Source: an uncultured Thermoguttaceae bacterium | GTDB taxonomy: Bacteria > Planctomycetota > Planctomycetia > Pirellulales > Thermoguttaceae | Length of the DNA: 64,000 bases | Assembly (NCBI GenBank): GCA_938084835.1 | Contig: CALKER010000007.1 | Location: forward strand, 124,001 to 188,000 | Reading direction: 5' to 3' | In this document: in pieces, positions 40,484-50,317 of the stretch | Position numbering within the stretch: the first letter of the stretch is position 1 | Layout of the letters: every line of letters begins with the position of its first letter | Translations under genes and position numbers: made by a program | The notes under the pieces: generated by a model | Told to the model about the DNA's origin: nothing | Database searches by the model: none | What the model saw: the letters and a program-made list of their open reading frames with translations, nothing else

Positions 40484-42091
40484 CTACTCACTGGGTGCGA
40501 TGACACCGATGGGCCCACCCCGACTTCCCCACCGAACCCGGGGGCCGTCCACAATAACTGGTTTCCCGTGGCCCACGCGGGTGCCCGTGACGATTATTGG
40601 CCAACGGGCCTCAAGCGACTCAGGGAATTCTTCCTTGAAGTGACAGCCAACTATTTCCCCGCCGCGAAGAATCGCTTGATAATCCCCGTCGCGTAGCTCC
40701 GCGAACTTGTGAATAAAAACACTGTCGACGACTCGAAAGCCCTCCCCCGAACACCACATGCTGCGGCGGTGATTGGCTATGAAGGTACACGAGTCAAACG
40801 TGACATTCCTTAGATTACCGTTAAGCTCGGCCAAAAAATTACCATACGGTCGCCTCCCGTCAGTCCAGGAGCGATCTTCAAAGGTACAGCGGATCCACCG
40901 GGTGGCCAGCGCAGGATTGTCCGAACCGTAGGCATGCACAATGCTTCCGTGGAAAGTGCAGTCCTCAAATACCAGGCCAGGTTTGGCATTCCAAGCGCTC
41001 CAATTGGTGACGCCCCAGAACAGGCAACGGACGAACCGGCTGTAGCCGCCATCACCGGAATCGGCCACCATACCGCAACCGACGTTGTTGATAAATTCGC
41101 ATTCCTCAAAATAGCCGTCACGGCAAATCGATTCTTCGGCCTCGATATCCAAGCCAGCACCGGGCGCCGAAGCAAATGGCCGCCCCCCGTTCAAAGCTCG
41201 ACCGGTGTGATTGAATTTGCATCGGCGAGCAGTCAGTCCTCGCCCACCAATCCAGGACAGGCCCTGGCGCGCATTGTATTCGAAAACACAATCCTCCAGC
41301 TCGTGCGGGGTTGGGGGATCCTCTTCCTTCAGCCCGTACCAGCCAATCATGAGCCCATCAAGTGCATGATGGTGGCTGTGCACGCGTTTGAGGGAGACGT
41401 TTCGGCAATTGACAAAAAACAATCCACAAGCCGCTAACTGCCGACCCGTGTCTCCGAACGCTCCGCCAATGATCAATTCGCCCACATTTCCATCAAGCTC
41501 CACATCCTCTACCGTGACATTCTCGCTTTCAATGATATGCAAAAGGTGACCGACTTGAGCCGCATAGCGAGGGTCGGTAAAAGGCATCGAGGGGGGATCG
41601 AAACGCTCACCTGTGTCTTTATCAAAGGATCCGAATCGCAGACCGGCAGCCACGCGGAGCTTGGCCTTGTTTCCCTGGATGTGAAGAAATTTCACCCCCT
41701 TGACGCGGAAAACCGGCTCGGCTTGATAGTAAGGATATTTCCCCGGCACATGGATTTGCTTACCCACCACATACGTACCAGGAGGAATGACGAGGGTCCC
41801 ACCGCCTGCTTTCTCAATACGTCTTGCCGCCTTTTGGAAGGCTTCAGTGTCATTAGTAACTCCATCACCAACAGCCCCGCAATCAGCCCGCACATCAATT
41901 TGCGGATAGGCCCTGCTGACAGAGGTCGGCGCCCCTTCGTCAGCCGCTGATTCCGCGGCTTCCCGGCATGCCCGCGATTCGAACCCGAAACAGACCACTA
42001 CTATGCTAGCCACTATGCTAGCCACTATGCGCGACAGGGCAGCCGAACGTCTCGACAAAGCCGTTAGGTCTCTATCATCGTCATTGAACAT
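40484..42091 (-). CDS. Secreted right-handed beta-helix protein (pectate-lyase-3-like)
   Basis: A 535-residue exported protein. A signal peptide lies at about residues 20-45 (LSRIVASIVASIVVVCFGF). The helix domain opens with the pectate-lyase-superfamily sequence DVRADCGAVGDGVTNDTEAFQKAARRIEKAGGGTLVIPPGTY. Many short strand repeats follow with the pattern of a hydrophobic stretch, N or D, and Cys/Phe (ESENVTVEDVELDGN, CRNVSLKRVHSHHHALDGLM, LEDCVFEYNARQGLSWIGG). Such folds cut or bind polysaccharide, but I see no diagnostic active site. The start is fixed by AAGGAG seven bases before the ATG. The signal region carries an exact 12-bp duplication in the DNA (42001-42024). Confidence 0.85.
   Translation of the reverse strand: MFNDDDRDLTALSRRSAALSRIVASIVASIVVVCFGFESRACREAAESAADEGAPTSVSRAYPQIDVRADCGAVGDGVTNDTEAFQKAARRIEKAGGGTLVIPPGTYVVGKQIHVPGKYPYYQAEPVFRVKGVKFLHIQGNKAKLRVAAGLRFGSFDKDTGERFDPPSMPFTDPRYAAQVGHLLHIIESENVTVEDVELDGNVGELIIGGAFGDTGRQLAACGLFFVNCRNVSLKRVHSHHHALDGLMIGWYGLKEEDPPTPHELEDCVFEYNARQGLSWIGGRGLTARRCKFNHTGRALNGGRPFASAPGAGLDIEAEESICRDGYFEECEFINNVGCGMVADSGDGGYSRFVRCLFWGVTNWSAWNAKPGLVFEDCTFHGSIVHAYGSDNPALATRWIRCTFEDRSWTDGRRPYGNFLAELNGNLRNVTFDSCTFIANHRRSMWCSGEGFRVVDSVFIHKFAELRDGDYQAILRGGEIVGCHFKEEFPESLEARWPIIVTGTRVGHGKPVIVDGPRVRWGSRGGPIGVIAPSE
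42001..42024. repeat. In-frame 12-bp tandem duplication
   Basis: CTATGCTAGCCA occurs twice in a row. On the minus strand this repeats IVAS in the hydrophobic core of the beta-helix protein's signal peptide, so the reading frame is kept. Confidence 0.7.
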
Positions 42092-42312
42092 AGGGAATCT
42101 CCTTACCGAGACAACAAAATCCTACCACCCACAGGCGCTCCTTCCGCCCAGCTTCACTAGGCGATAAAGGCCAAAAGGCCAAAACCTTTCCAGCGGCTAA
42201 TTGCCGAAAAGTAGCGCGCCAAAACTTCCCAAGCTACGGCGCCGACGAAAAGCTTGGCACCTTTCTGCATCAGGAGTTACACAGCGTTTGTCAACAGTGG
42301 ACGCAAAAGTTT

Positions 42313-42690
42313 TTAAATTGCTTTATTTACGATATCGCTTAACGAAACCACACCAAGCAGGCGGTGCTCCCCAATCACCGGGGCGCGGGAAAGGCCCATA
42401 TTAGCCAAAAGTCGGGCTACATATTTTACGTCCAAATTGGGATTAACTACCACAAGAGGCTTGGCCATGATTTCGTGAACTTTTACCTGTGCAACGTCCA
42501 AACCCTTGGCTACGACTTTATACACGATGTCTCGCTGCGTGACGATCCCGTACGCGTCTTCTTCATTTCGACGTTCCACGATCAACGAGCGGACACCGCG
42601 GGACTTCATGAGAGCCACCGCCTCCGCCACGGTGGCATCGCCGGAAATGCTGACCACGTCGGTTGTCATGATGTCTTTGGCCTTCGGCAT
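42313..42690 (-). CDS. Tandem CBS-domain protein
   Basis: A 125-residue protein made of two CBS motifs: MTTDVVSISGDATVAEAVALM and VHEIMAKPLVVVNPNLDVKYVARLL, each followed by the usual strand-helix (RSLIVE, GIVTQRDIVYKVV; APVIGEHRLLGVVSLSDIV). Stand-alone CBS pairs sense adenine nucleotides and regulate partners. The start has AAGGAG seven bases upstream. The gene is alone, so its partner is unknown. Confidence 0.93.
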   Translation of the reverse strand: MPKAKDIMTTDVVSISGDATVAEAVALMKSRGVRSLIVERRNEEDAYGIVTQRDIVYKVVAKGLDVAQVKVHEIMAKPLVVVNPNLDVKYVARLLANMGLSRAPVIGEHRLLGVVSLSDIVNKAI

Positions 42691-43874
42691 GGGAAAGCTC
42701 CTTATGGTTGGAGAAACCCCCGGACTGCTGACCTTCCGGACCCACCCTCGACTCTGCTCACAACACCTTCAGGTTCAAGGTCTGAAGGCTACTTCATCCC
42801 GGCCACACCGTTTTACTTGAAAAACAAAACCTCGCTTTCCGACTTACGTGGAAGCTCCCGGCTTGTGTCCCGCGAAATCCCGGATCCCCTCCTTCCCATT
42901 ACTCTCTGATTTTTTGTCGCTTGCCGGCCTCTGCGTTGCTTTGGATGGCATTGCCGAGAGGACCATTTAGCGACCGGGCACCCGCAAAAAACAGGTGCCA
43001 ATCCGTGTCGACTTTTCCGTCAGTGAGAGCACGCATCGCTTATTTATTTCCTCGGGAATAGTCTGTTGTCAAGCAACGCTAGAGATCAGGATGTGACTAG
43101 CATCCGGCCGACGAAGATCACCGCGCTGGCCCAGGGGGAACATCCGGGGCTCTCATCCAGGCCAAACCCTCCGAAACCTTTCCTTCAATGTCAAACCCTC
43201 CGAAATGAGCTTACCGGCCACTAAAGCGGATGTCCAATTCCACAGGTCCGATTTAAGGGGCAAAAACAACAAGTAGGTGGTTGTATCGGGTCCGAAGGCA
43301 AAATCCTTCCACCCAGGGCGCAGGGCCACGGATCAGGACCGCTCCCTCCGCCGGCGGGAACCGACGGCAAGTTCGCTCTCGGGACGGCAAAGCCGCAAGA
43401 CGGACCACCATGCATGCAACCAGGGCCTTACCGCCCGAGGAACGATAGCTTAAAGGAAATTGGTGGGGTATTATACCCCCGGTATATTCAGCAACCGCGG
43501 TGAATTCCTCAGGAGTTTCGTTATTAGCCATACCTTTCCAATGGTTGGAAAACTCCGCTGGAGGTTGTGTCCTTCCTGCTGCCGGCCCCCCTTCCCGGGA
43601 CGGCCCCCACACCAACCCGACATTCGGATCAGCCTAATTAGCTGGAAGAATACCGAAAAACCGTTTCCACTGCCGGAAGGTGCTCCCACGCCACGACCAC
43701 CCCAAAAAAACGGTATACGCTTGGGTTAACCGGCGCTCCCTGGGGTCACTTGGCTTTGCTCAATCCGGTAGAATAGGCTAATCAAGCGCCGATAACGCGA
43801 CATGCTGGGGCTAGCACCATGGCATGACCACTACATTTGAGGCGAGTACCTGTTAATTTCTCGAAGTCCGGATC
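42691..43874. other. 1.2-kb gene-free region with direct repeats
   Basis: No gene supported. CAAACCCTCCGAAA occurs twice, at 43163-43176 and 43192-43205, 29 bases apart. Short frames at 43253-43615 (-) and 43460-43729 (+) have no motif. Confidence 0.4.
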
Positions 43875-44996
43875 ATGAGCGAAGCATCCGAACCCTCCCC
43901 CTCCCGCAACTTGCTGATGGCAGGGCTAACTCCTGCCTCGCAAATCCCCGAAAGCGACACGGAAGCTGTCCAGTTCCTCCGTTCCGCCTACGTTAGGCTC
44001 ACCGAAGAAATCGGTCGGGTGATTGTTGGACAATCTGGGGTGATCGAGGAACTTCTCATTGCCCTTTTTGCCAAGGGCCATTGTTTGCTGGAGGGTGTTC
44101 CTGGATTGGCTAAGACGCTAATGATCCGCACCCTGGCCAATTGCCTTTCGCTCCAGTTTAATCGCATTCAGTTTACACCCGATCTGATGCCGGCCGACAT
44201 TACGGGTACGGAACTGATCCAAGAGGATAAGTTGACGGGCACGCGGGAATTACGATTTTTCAAAGGACCGATTTTCACCAACATCCTTCTGGCCGACGAA
44301 ATCAATCGCACCCCGCCGAAGACCCAAGCCGCCCTCCTCGAAGCCATGCAAGAACATCAGGTCACCGTTGCGGGGAAGCGGTACCCGCTGGACGAACCGT
44401 TTTTCGTGCTGGCCACCCAAAATCCGATTGAACAAGAGGGAACCTACCCGCTGCCCGAGGCTCAACTGGATCGCTTCATGTTTAAGTGCTTTATCGATTA
44501 TCCCAGCGAAGACGAGGAGTGGGAGATCGTCTGCCGCACCACCGGGGACGAGGAGCCCCAGGTACAAGCGGTTTTAACTGCCAGCCAAATCGTGCTTTTG
44601 CAACGGATTGTGCGCCGTGTGCCTGTGCCGGAATATGTCGGTCGCTACGCCCTTCGGCTTGTGCGGCTGTCGCGTCCCCATCATCCGGAGGCCCCGGAGT
44701 GGATTCGTCGCTATGTGGCTTGGGGGGCCGGTCCTCGGGGAAGTCAATACCTCATCTTAGGGGCCAAAGCCCGCGCGGTGCTCCACGGTCGCTATCACGT
44801 CCTGCCGGAAGACATCCAGGTGGTAGCCTATCCCGCGCTTAGGCACCGCATATTGACCAATTTCAATGCCGAGGCGGAAGGTATCCGTTCCGATGAGATA
44901 ATCCGCCGGCTCCTTGAGTTTGTCAACGCTTCGGAAGAGAGCAACTGGCTCCGTGGACAACTGGCGAAAATACTTAGACCCACAGCATCTAGCTAA
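43875..44996 (+). CDS. MoxR-family AAA+ ATPase
   Basis: A 373-residue AAA+ chaperone-type ATPase of the MoxR group, acting with DUF58/VWA proteins in maturation of envelope or enzyme complexes. It has the variant Walker A region [11 protein letters not shown], Walker [23 protein letters not shown], sensor 1 [24 protein letters not shown] with the arginine finger, and a C-terminal helical lid. The next gene overlaps its 3' end, so the pair is translationally coupled. Confidence 0.95.
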   Translation: MSEASEPSPSRNLLMAGLTPASQIPESDTEAVQFLRSAYVRLTEEIGRVIVGQSGVIEELLIALFAKGHCLLEGVPGLAKTLMIRTLANCLSLQFNRIQFTPDLMPADITGTELIQEDKLTGTRELRFFKGPIFTNILLADEINRTPPKTQAALLEAMQEHQVTVAGKRYPLDEPFFVLATQNPIEQEGTYPLPEAQLDRFMFKCFIDYPSEDEEWEIVCRTTGDEEPQVQAVLTASQIVLLQRIVRRVPVPEYVGRYALRLVRLSRPHHPEAPEWIRRYVAWGAGPRGSQYLILGAKARAVLHGRYHVLPEDIQVVAYPALRHRILTNFNAEAEGIRSDEIIRRLLEFVNASEESNWLRGQLAKILRPTASS

Positions 44997-45855
44997 ACTG
45001 GAGGGGCTACCCCTTCGGGCACGGACGGTGGTGGAAGGCTATTTGATTGGCCTTCACCGCAGTCCCTACCGGGGCTTTTCTGTGGAATTTGCCCAGCATC
45101 GGGAGTATTCGCCGGGCGATGATCTGCGATACGTCGATTGGAAGGTCTTTGGCCGCACCGACAAGTTCTATCTGAAACAATTCGAGGAAGAGACAAACCA
45201 AATCTGCTACTTTGTCCTGGACACGAGCGCAAGCATGAGCTACGGCAGTCCCGGTATGCCCATGACCAAGCTTGAGTATGCAAAATGTGCCCTGGCAGCG
45301 CTGGCCTATGTGGCTTTGCTTCAAAACGATGCCGTGGCCCTTGCAGCCTACGACGCTGGGGTTCGCGAGTGGCTTGCTCCCGCCGGCTCTGCCGCTCATT
45401 TGGAAAGATTGTTAGAAATTGTTGACCGCCTCCAACCCGCCCAACAGTCGTCAACAAAGACCGTTTTTCACGAGCTTGCCGAGCGATTCCGCAAACGCGG
45501 ACTGGTGATCATCTTAAGCGATCTGTTTGACAACGTGGACGACCTTCTTTCAGGCTTGAAATACTTCCGCTACCGGCGGCACGATGTGATCGTTTTTCAG
45601 GTTCTCGATCCGGCAGAGGTCGAATTCCCCTTCGGTCAACTGGCGCAATTCTGTGCCCTCGAGGGGACAGCTAAGGTTGTGGTAGATCCCCGAGCCATTC
45701 GACATGCCTACCTGGCCGCTTTGAACAGATTTATTCGCACTGTGGCCTCAGGATGCCGGCTTAGCAAAATCGACCATCAGGTGTTGAGAACCGACCAGTC
45801 CCTAGGAATCGCTTTGGCGGGCTATTTGGCCAGGCGTGCCCAGATCCGGTGGTAA
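44953..45855 (+). CDS. DUF58 (VWA-like) protein paired with MoxR
   Basis: A protein of about 300 residues in the DUF58 family. The family signature lies near residues 30-60: [36 protein letters not shown] (written here from its start through the DxRxVDW element). The VWA-like fold has a metal-site motif DTSASMSYG. MoxR-DUF58 pairs are a standard unit, usually followed by membrane VWA and TPR genes, which are absent here. The start is uncertain: TTG at 44914, or GTG at 44953 with GGAAGAGAG about eleven bases upstream. In either case it overlaps moxR. Confidence 0.9.
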   Translation: MDNWRKYLDPQHLAKLEGLPLRARTVVEGYLIGLHRSPYRGFSVEFAQHREYSPGDDLRYVDWKVFGRTDKFYLKQFEEETNQICYFVLDTSASMSYGSPGMPMTKLEYAKCALAALAYVALLQNDAVALAAYDAGVREWLAPAGSAAHLERLLEIVDRLQPAQQSSTKTVFHELAERFRKRGLVIILSDLFDNVDDLLSGLKYFRYRRHDVIVFQVLDPAEVEFPFGQLAQFCALEGTAKVVVDPRAIRHAYLAALNRFIRTVASGCRLSKIDHQVLRTDQSLGIALAGYLARRAQIRW

Positions 45856-46176
45856 ATAGCATCTCAGGCGGCTGCTTTTCTCCCTTACTTGGTGTTTTAA
45901 TGCCCTTACTTGATGTGTTGACACCCACCGCTTAGCCCCCGCGCCAGAAAGATGATCTAAGCCTCCCTCGCAAACGGCATGATCCGGCCGCGTGCCGCCC
46001 TCCGGGGCAGGCAGTACGTTGACAAGAATTTCCCCCAGGAAAGACACCCGTCTTTCCTCCTTTGGGTTCCTATTTCGTGCACAATAGAGTGGAAAAGACT
46101 ACAATTTCCTTCAGTACAGTCTCTTCTCGGCAGAATAAGTGGTCCGGAACTTGATTGCCCTTTTGAGCGGCGGGTC
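45856..46176. other. Spacer with short direct repeat
   Basis: No gene. CCCTTACTTGRTGT occurs twice near 45884-45920 with one difference. It has no clear terminator fold. Confidence 0.35.
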
Positions 46177-46485
46177 CTACTTTTTTACCGCTCGACCAAG
46201 GCGGGCCTCCACACTAGCCACTTTCCCTTCAATTCGTCCCGAGTAGCCTTTGCGATAATCAAGCCGAAGGTAACACTCGATGCGGTCGCAGTCAGTTTGA
46301 AGAACCTCGAAGCATTTCTTCACAAGATCAAGCACTTGCTCTAATTCTCCCTCAACCACCGTCCCCATAGCCTGACACCGATAGTCCAGACCGCTTGCGT
46401 CGATCACCTGAACACACCGGGCCACATACTCACTGAGGCTAACACCTTTATCAAGCGGGTAGATGCTTACTTCGGCTACAACCAT
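46177..46485 (-). CDS. Thiamine-binding DUF77/MTH1187-family protein
   Basis: A 102-residue cytoplasmic protein of the MTH1187/YkoF-like family, a ferredoxin-like fold reported to bind thiamine. It has the family opening VVAEVSIYPLDKGVSLSEYVA, then YRCQAMGTVVEGELEQVLDLV and a Cys-containing helix. AGGAGG lies seven bases before the ATG. It stands alone. I searched upstream for a THI-box riboswitch and did not see its CUGAGA or ACCU boxes. Confidence 0.9.
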   Translation of the reverse strand: MVVAEVSIYPLDKGVSLSEYVARCVQVIDASGLDYRCQAMGTVVEGELEQVLDLVKKCFEVLQTDCDRIECYLRLDYRKGYSGRIEGKVASVEARLGRAVKK

Positions 46486-47565
46486 TGTGCTTCCTCCTGT
46501 TGTCTATTTGAGACCGGCCCAAATATCCGACATTCACCCTTTACTGTCCCAGCCTTTGCAAACCGGCTCCGAGGGCTTAATTGTCAAGAGGGACACCCAA
46601 GCCTCGAGGCAATCCGGCAGGTCCACGGCACAACCTCCTGCCGGTGACATTTCAACCACGTGGTAAGCCGCGCCGTTTCGGCTCGTTGTCCCGCGACCAA
46701 ACTCCCCTGGTGGCCGGGCGAAGCTCGTCCAAAACTCTTCGCGGCACTGGGCTAAACCGAACGGCTTCCCTGCAAACCATGGTCATCGCTCGGCGAGTAA
46801 CAAAGCGGCTTCACCCGAAGAAGTATATCCCCAAGGGTCAACGCCATCGGGGGATGCCGGAAAAAATTTGTCCGCTCCTACCATCAAGGTCGCCACGATC
46901 ACTGTTCGGAGCATCAACGGCAAAAGGGTTAGCTCAACCGATGGATACTTCGCGATATCGTCTCCCCAGTAAAGCGTATTAAAACCTAAGGGAGAGAAAG
47001 CAAAGCGCCCGGCACCACCACTGGGACTTCTGAAGCTGAAGCTCCGACAATATCGCGCCGAAGCAGGCGTGGCTCTTTGCCAGCAATCACCGATATCCCA
47101 CAGGTATGGCGCCTGCGTAGGTCAAGCGGGCCTTGCCCGGGGGCCAGAAACCCGCCAGAGCTGCCGCACCGCTTGGGCCACTTGGCTCGGTAAGCTTGCT
47201 TGCGGAAAACAAATAGGCTCACCCGGGTGGGGAGGCGGTTCGTTTTCGATACCCACTCGTGAAAGCGCCACATTTCGCTAAACTTACGGAAGACCGCGCC
47301 TTGCTCCCAAGAGTGGAGAAGCCACGAGGGAAAGAGGCCTCGAAGTTCTACCCTCTTTAGTGTAAGTGGCGATAAGGAAGCTTGTTTTGCCACGATACAG
47401 CGTTTTAGCACAGGTTTATCTGCTCGGATTTTTCTCTACTGCATTGGGCCGGCCGATTAGAACGTCGCTTTGTCCGAAGAAAGCTCCCTTTGCTTCACCC
47501 AAGCGCACCCCGGAGCGATAATAGTGAAGCCCCTGAGCAGACAACATCTTCAGAGGAGTGAAACG
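46486..47565. other. 1-kb gene-free region
   Basis: No gene supported. A 141-codon minus frame at 46986-47411 has no motif or ribosome binding site. The right end carries GAGGAG, the binding site for the GH28-like gene at 47566. Confidence 0.35.
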
Positions 47566-48945
47566 ATGAGATATTTCCCCATGAAGGAAGGTCTTTACGC
47601 AGGGTGCCTGTGGACTTCCCTAATCCTGAGTTTTTCGTTAATTGCAAAGGCCGGGAGCTGGAATGTCCGCGACTATGGCGCCATTGGCGACGGCAAGACA
47701 CTTGATACCGCAGCCATTCAGGCGGCCCTGGAAACTTGTCACCAAGCAGGCGGGGGTACTGTCATTTTGCCCCCAGGGGATTATCTTTCTGGGATGATTC
47801 ACCTGTACAGTAATACAACTTTGATTCTTGAAAAGGGAGCTATTCTTCGGCAAAGTCGACAGCCGGAAGATTTCCCCAAAGTCCGCCATCTGATCGTAGC
47901 CCGTGGGCAAGAGAACATCACCCTGACCGGCGAAGGAACCATTCTGGGTATCGGCGAGGGCCCACTCGGTCGATTGGCCGACCGCAGTGATGCGATCATG
48001 CCGGCTTTTCGGGCCGGCCTTGTCCTTTTCGAAGACTGCCAAAAGATTACTGTCAGCAAACTGCGCTTCGAACTCAGCGACACCTGGACACTCACCTTCC
48101 GTTTTTGCGAGGATGTGGTAGTCGAAGAAGTCACTATTCGCAACGAGTACTACCACACCAATTCTGATGGAATTGATCCGGTGTCGTCTCGGCGGGTACG
48201 GATTCGCCACTGCGACATTATTGCAGGCGATGACTGCGTGGTGATCAAGACGGCTGACGGCCGGCCGAGCGAGGACATTGAGGTTTCCCACTGCACGCTC
48301 GAGACGATCGCCACGGCTTTGAAACTTGGCACCGAATCGACAGGGGACTTTCGCAATATTGAATTCCGCGATTGCAGCATCCGCCGTACCACGGTGGGGA
48401 TCGGCATCTATATCAAAGATGGGGGCAAAGTGGAAAACGTCCGCTTTCGACGAATTCACATCGAAAACTACCGGCCGGAAGGGCGCAGCACGGTGGAGGG
48501 GGCCATCTTTCCTATTTTCATGGACATCGAGCGCCGCCATGCCGATTCGCCCGTTGGGATAATCCGCAACATTCTGTTGGAAGACATCTCCATCCGCAGC
48601 GGCTTCGGCGTCCTCCTCCAGGGAATGCCGGAGAGTCCCTTACGCGATATCCATATTCGTAACCTTCTTTTCGAGGTCCGCGACTCATGGGATTGGAGCG
48701 GGCGTCGTAAACACATTGGTGGCCGGCGCACTTTGGTTGGGCAACGGGACACGGAATTCGCCCGCTTACCCGCTTGGGTTGTAGTAGCCCACGCCGAGGA
48801 CCTCACGGTCAAGGGGCTGCACCTCATCGCCACCGAGGAAGAATGGAACCGTTTTCCTCGCGAGCCACTCCTCTTGCCCCATGTCATGAGGCCAAAGGTG
48901 GAGGATGTGCAACGCCACATTAGTAAGCCTGAGAGCGAGCACTAG
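47566..48945 (+). CDS. Secreted GH28-like (polygalacturonase-fold) protein
   Basis: A 459-residue exported parallel beta-helix protein. A signal peptide covers about residues 1-28 (LWTSLILSFSLIAKA). The domain opens with the GH28 sequence VRDYGAIGDGKTLDTAAIQAAL and GGGTVILPPG. Of the GH28 catalytic elements, NTD is present as NSDGID and the second acids as GDDCVVIK, but the GHG element reads ATALKLGTES and RIK reads GIYIKDGG. It may therefore hydrolyse an atypical uronide polymer or have altered activity. The ATG at 47566 has GAGGAG eight bases upstream, better than a TTG at 47470. It is a single gene. Confidence 0.85.
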   Translation: MRYFPMKEGLYAGCLWTSLILSFSLIAKAGSWNVRDYGAIGDGKTLDTAAIQAALETCHQAGGGTVILPPGDYLSGMIHLYSNTTLILEKGAILRQSRQPEDFPKVRHLIVARGQENITLTGEGTILGIGEGPLGRLADRSDAIMPAFRAGLVLFEDCQKITVSKLRFELSDTWTLTFRFCEDVVVEEVTIRNEYYHTNSDGIDPVSSRRVRIRHCDIIAGDDCVVIKTADGRPSEDIEVSHCTLETIATALKLGTESTGDFRNIEFRDCSIRRTTVGIGIYIKDGGKVENVRFRRIHIENYRPEGRSTVEGAIFPIFMDIERRHADSPVGIIRNILLEDISIRSGFGVLLQGMPESPLRDIHIRNLLFEVRDSWDWSGRRKHIGGRRTLVGQRDTEFARLPAWVVVAHAEDLTVKGLHLIATEEEWNRFPREPLLLPHVMRPKVEDVQRHISKPESEH

Positions 48946-49354
48946 GTCGGCACCCGACACCCTGCAACGGCGGAGACCCCCTCCACGCTATTGAAGGAGC
49001 AGCGATTGCCAACAACAGCTGGCCTACGCTCGGAAAGCTCTTGCCCAGGCATGCATGCAAACGCCGAAGGCATTTGCCGCCCTTTTTTCGTTGACCAAGG
49101 GCCCACCGTGGTCCCGAGAAAGCCGGATGCTTCAAAAGCCGAGCAACTACGGGCGAAAACGGCAAAATGCCCCCGGAAGCCTCTTTAAAAGCGTCCTCCC
49201 TCGGATAAACGACGAGACATATTAACATATCTCCGCGACTTTTTGCCTGAATAGCTCTTCCGAAAGAACCAGGTTCTTCCCCTCATCCAAGCGATAATGC
49301 GGCGTTTGTTTTCCCGTGAAAGCGCGCGGGAGTCATCGTAAAAGCTCGCTGGAG
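48946..49354. other. Spacer after GH28-like gene
   Basis: No gene recognised and no strong terminator. Convergent with the reductase gene on the minus strand. Confidence 0.3.
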
Positions 49355-49939
49355 TTATTTGGCGGGAAAGTGCCGCTCAATAATCTGACGCACCTCCTCC
49401 AACCAGGCATGCCTTTCCTCGAACGTACTTGTGATGATCGGGCCGAAATTCCGTCGAAAGAAGTGCTTAATGCCGCAGAAACCAAGAACGCAATTTTTCC
49501 ACAGATTCTCTAAAGGGTCACCAAAAAGCTGCATCTCCAGATCAGGGGGTGTGTTGGAGGTGGTAAACACCACAGCCCGCTTGCCGGCCAGGTGTTCAAT
49601 GACCTGCCCGTCCGCGGAAAATTCGTAGGCGACCCCTTGGCAAAACACCCGGTCAATCCATCCTTTGAGGATGGCCGGGGGCATCCCCCACCAATTGGGA
49701 TGAACGATCACCAAGCCCTCGGAAGCTTGCAACTGCCGGCAATGTTGTTCGATCTCAGCCGGCCGCACCGCCCCTTTGGGGATCTGTTCGTGCGGTAATA
49801 TCGGATCAAATTTTTCCTGATAAAGATCGTGGAAAACAACCTCGTGACCGAGCTGGCGAAGCGTTTCGCAGGCAGTCGCTGCAACGGCATGACAAAAGCT
49901 ACCTGGACGCTGATGCCCGATGACTACAAGTACTTTCAT
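49355..49939 (-). CDS. Flavodoxin-fold NAD(P)H dehydrogenase (quinone)
   Basis: A 194-residue flavodoxin-like reductase of the NQO1/MdaB/KefF type. The phosphate-binding start is MKVLVVIGHQRPGSFCHAV, followed by FHDLYQEKFDPI, the conserved SEGLVIVHPNWWGMPPAILKGWIDRVF and a late LGFCGI. It probably reduces quinones with two electrons and protects against oxidants. The ATG at 49939 has GGGAGAG seven bases upstream; an in-frame start at 50089 would add an unlikely 50-residue lead. It is monocistronic. Confidence 0.92.
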   Translation of the reverse strand: MKVLVVIGHQRPGSFCHAVAATACETLRQLGHEVVFHDLYQEKFDPILPHEQIPKGAVRPAEIEQHCRQLQASEGLVIVHPNWWGMPPAILKGWIDRVFCQGVAYEFSADGQVIEHLAGKRAVVFTTSNTPPDLEMQLFGDPLENLWKNCVLGFCGIKHFFRRNFGPIITSTFEERHAWLEEVRQIIERHFPAK

Positions 49940-50317
49940 CGAGTTTCTCTCCCTGTGGACACGAAGTGGCTTCGGATAGACACCAATCTTCGGACACCAT
50001 GGATTGCGTTTGGCCTTGCTGGTTTCCTTCGGCCCAGCAAGGCCGTGCGGATGTCGCTTAGCAGCGACTTGTGGGGAGCCTAACGGCACCTAGCTTGCCG
50101 GCTCGAAGCGAGATATTGAGACCCCGCCCAGAAAACCACAAAGAGCTAAGGCGACCTGTCCACCTTCACCCAGGCAGTGGTGAAGGAGGAAACGCCCGAC
50201 GGAAGCTTCTGCGACCCCGAGGCGCCCCAACGTGTACCCTGTTCCCACAAGGCGAGGCTGCCGGCAGCAGGCCGCGCCACAAGCATAACGGGGAATTGCC
50301 TCGGCCGACACTGCGCT
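49940..50317. other. Spacer between ParA and reductase genes
   Basis: No gene recognised. Short plus-strand frames here are not supported. Confidence 0.3.

Noticed and set aside
41970..41995. tRNA T-arm-like sequence (TTCGAACCC) on the minus strand
   Set aside because: It lies within the beta-helix gene's signal region and no cloverleaf can be built around it.
44914..44952. TTG start for the DUF58 gene
   Set aside because: Possible, but gives a longer overlap with moxR and a less family-like N-terminus than the GTG at 44953; kept as an alternative only.
46486..46680. THI-box riboswitch upstream of the thiamine-binding protein
   Set aside because: The CUGAGA and ACCU elements are missing on the coding strand.
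46986..47411. 141-codon minus-strand frame
   Set aside because: No domain pattern and no supported start; composition unlike nearby real genes.
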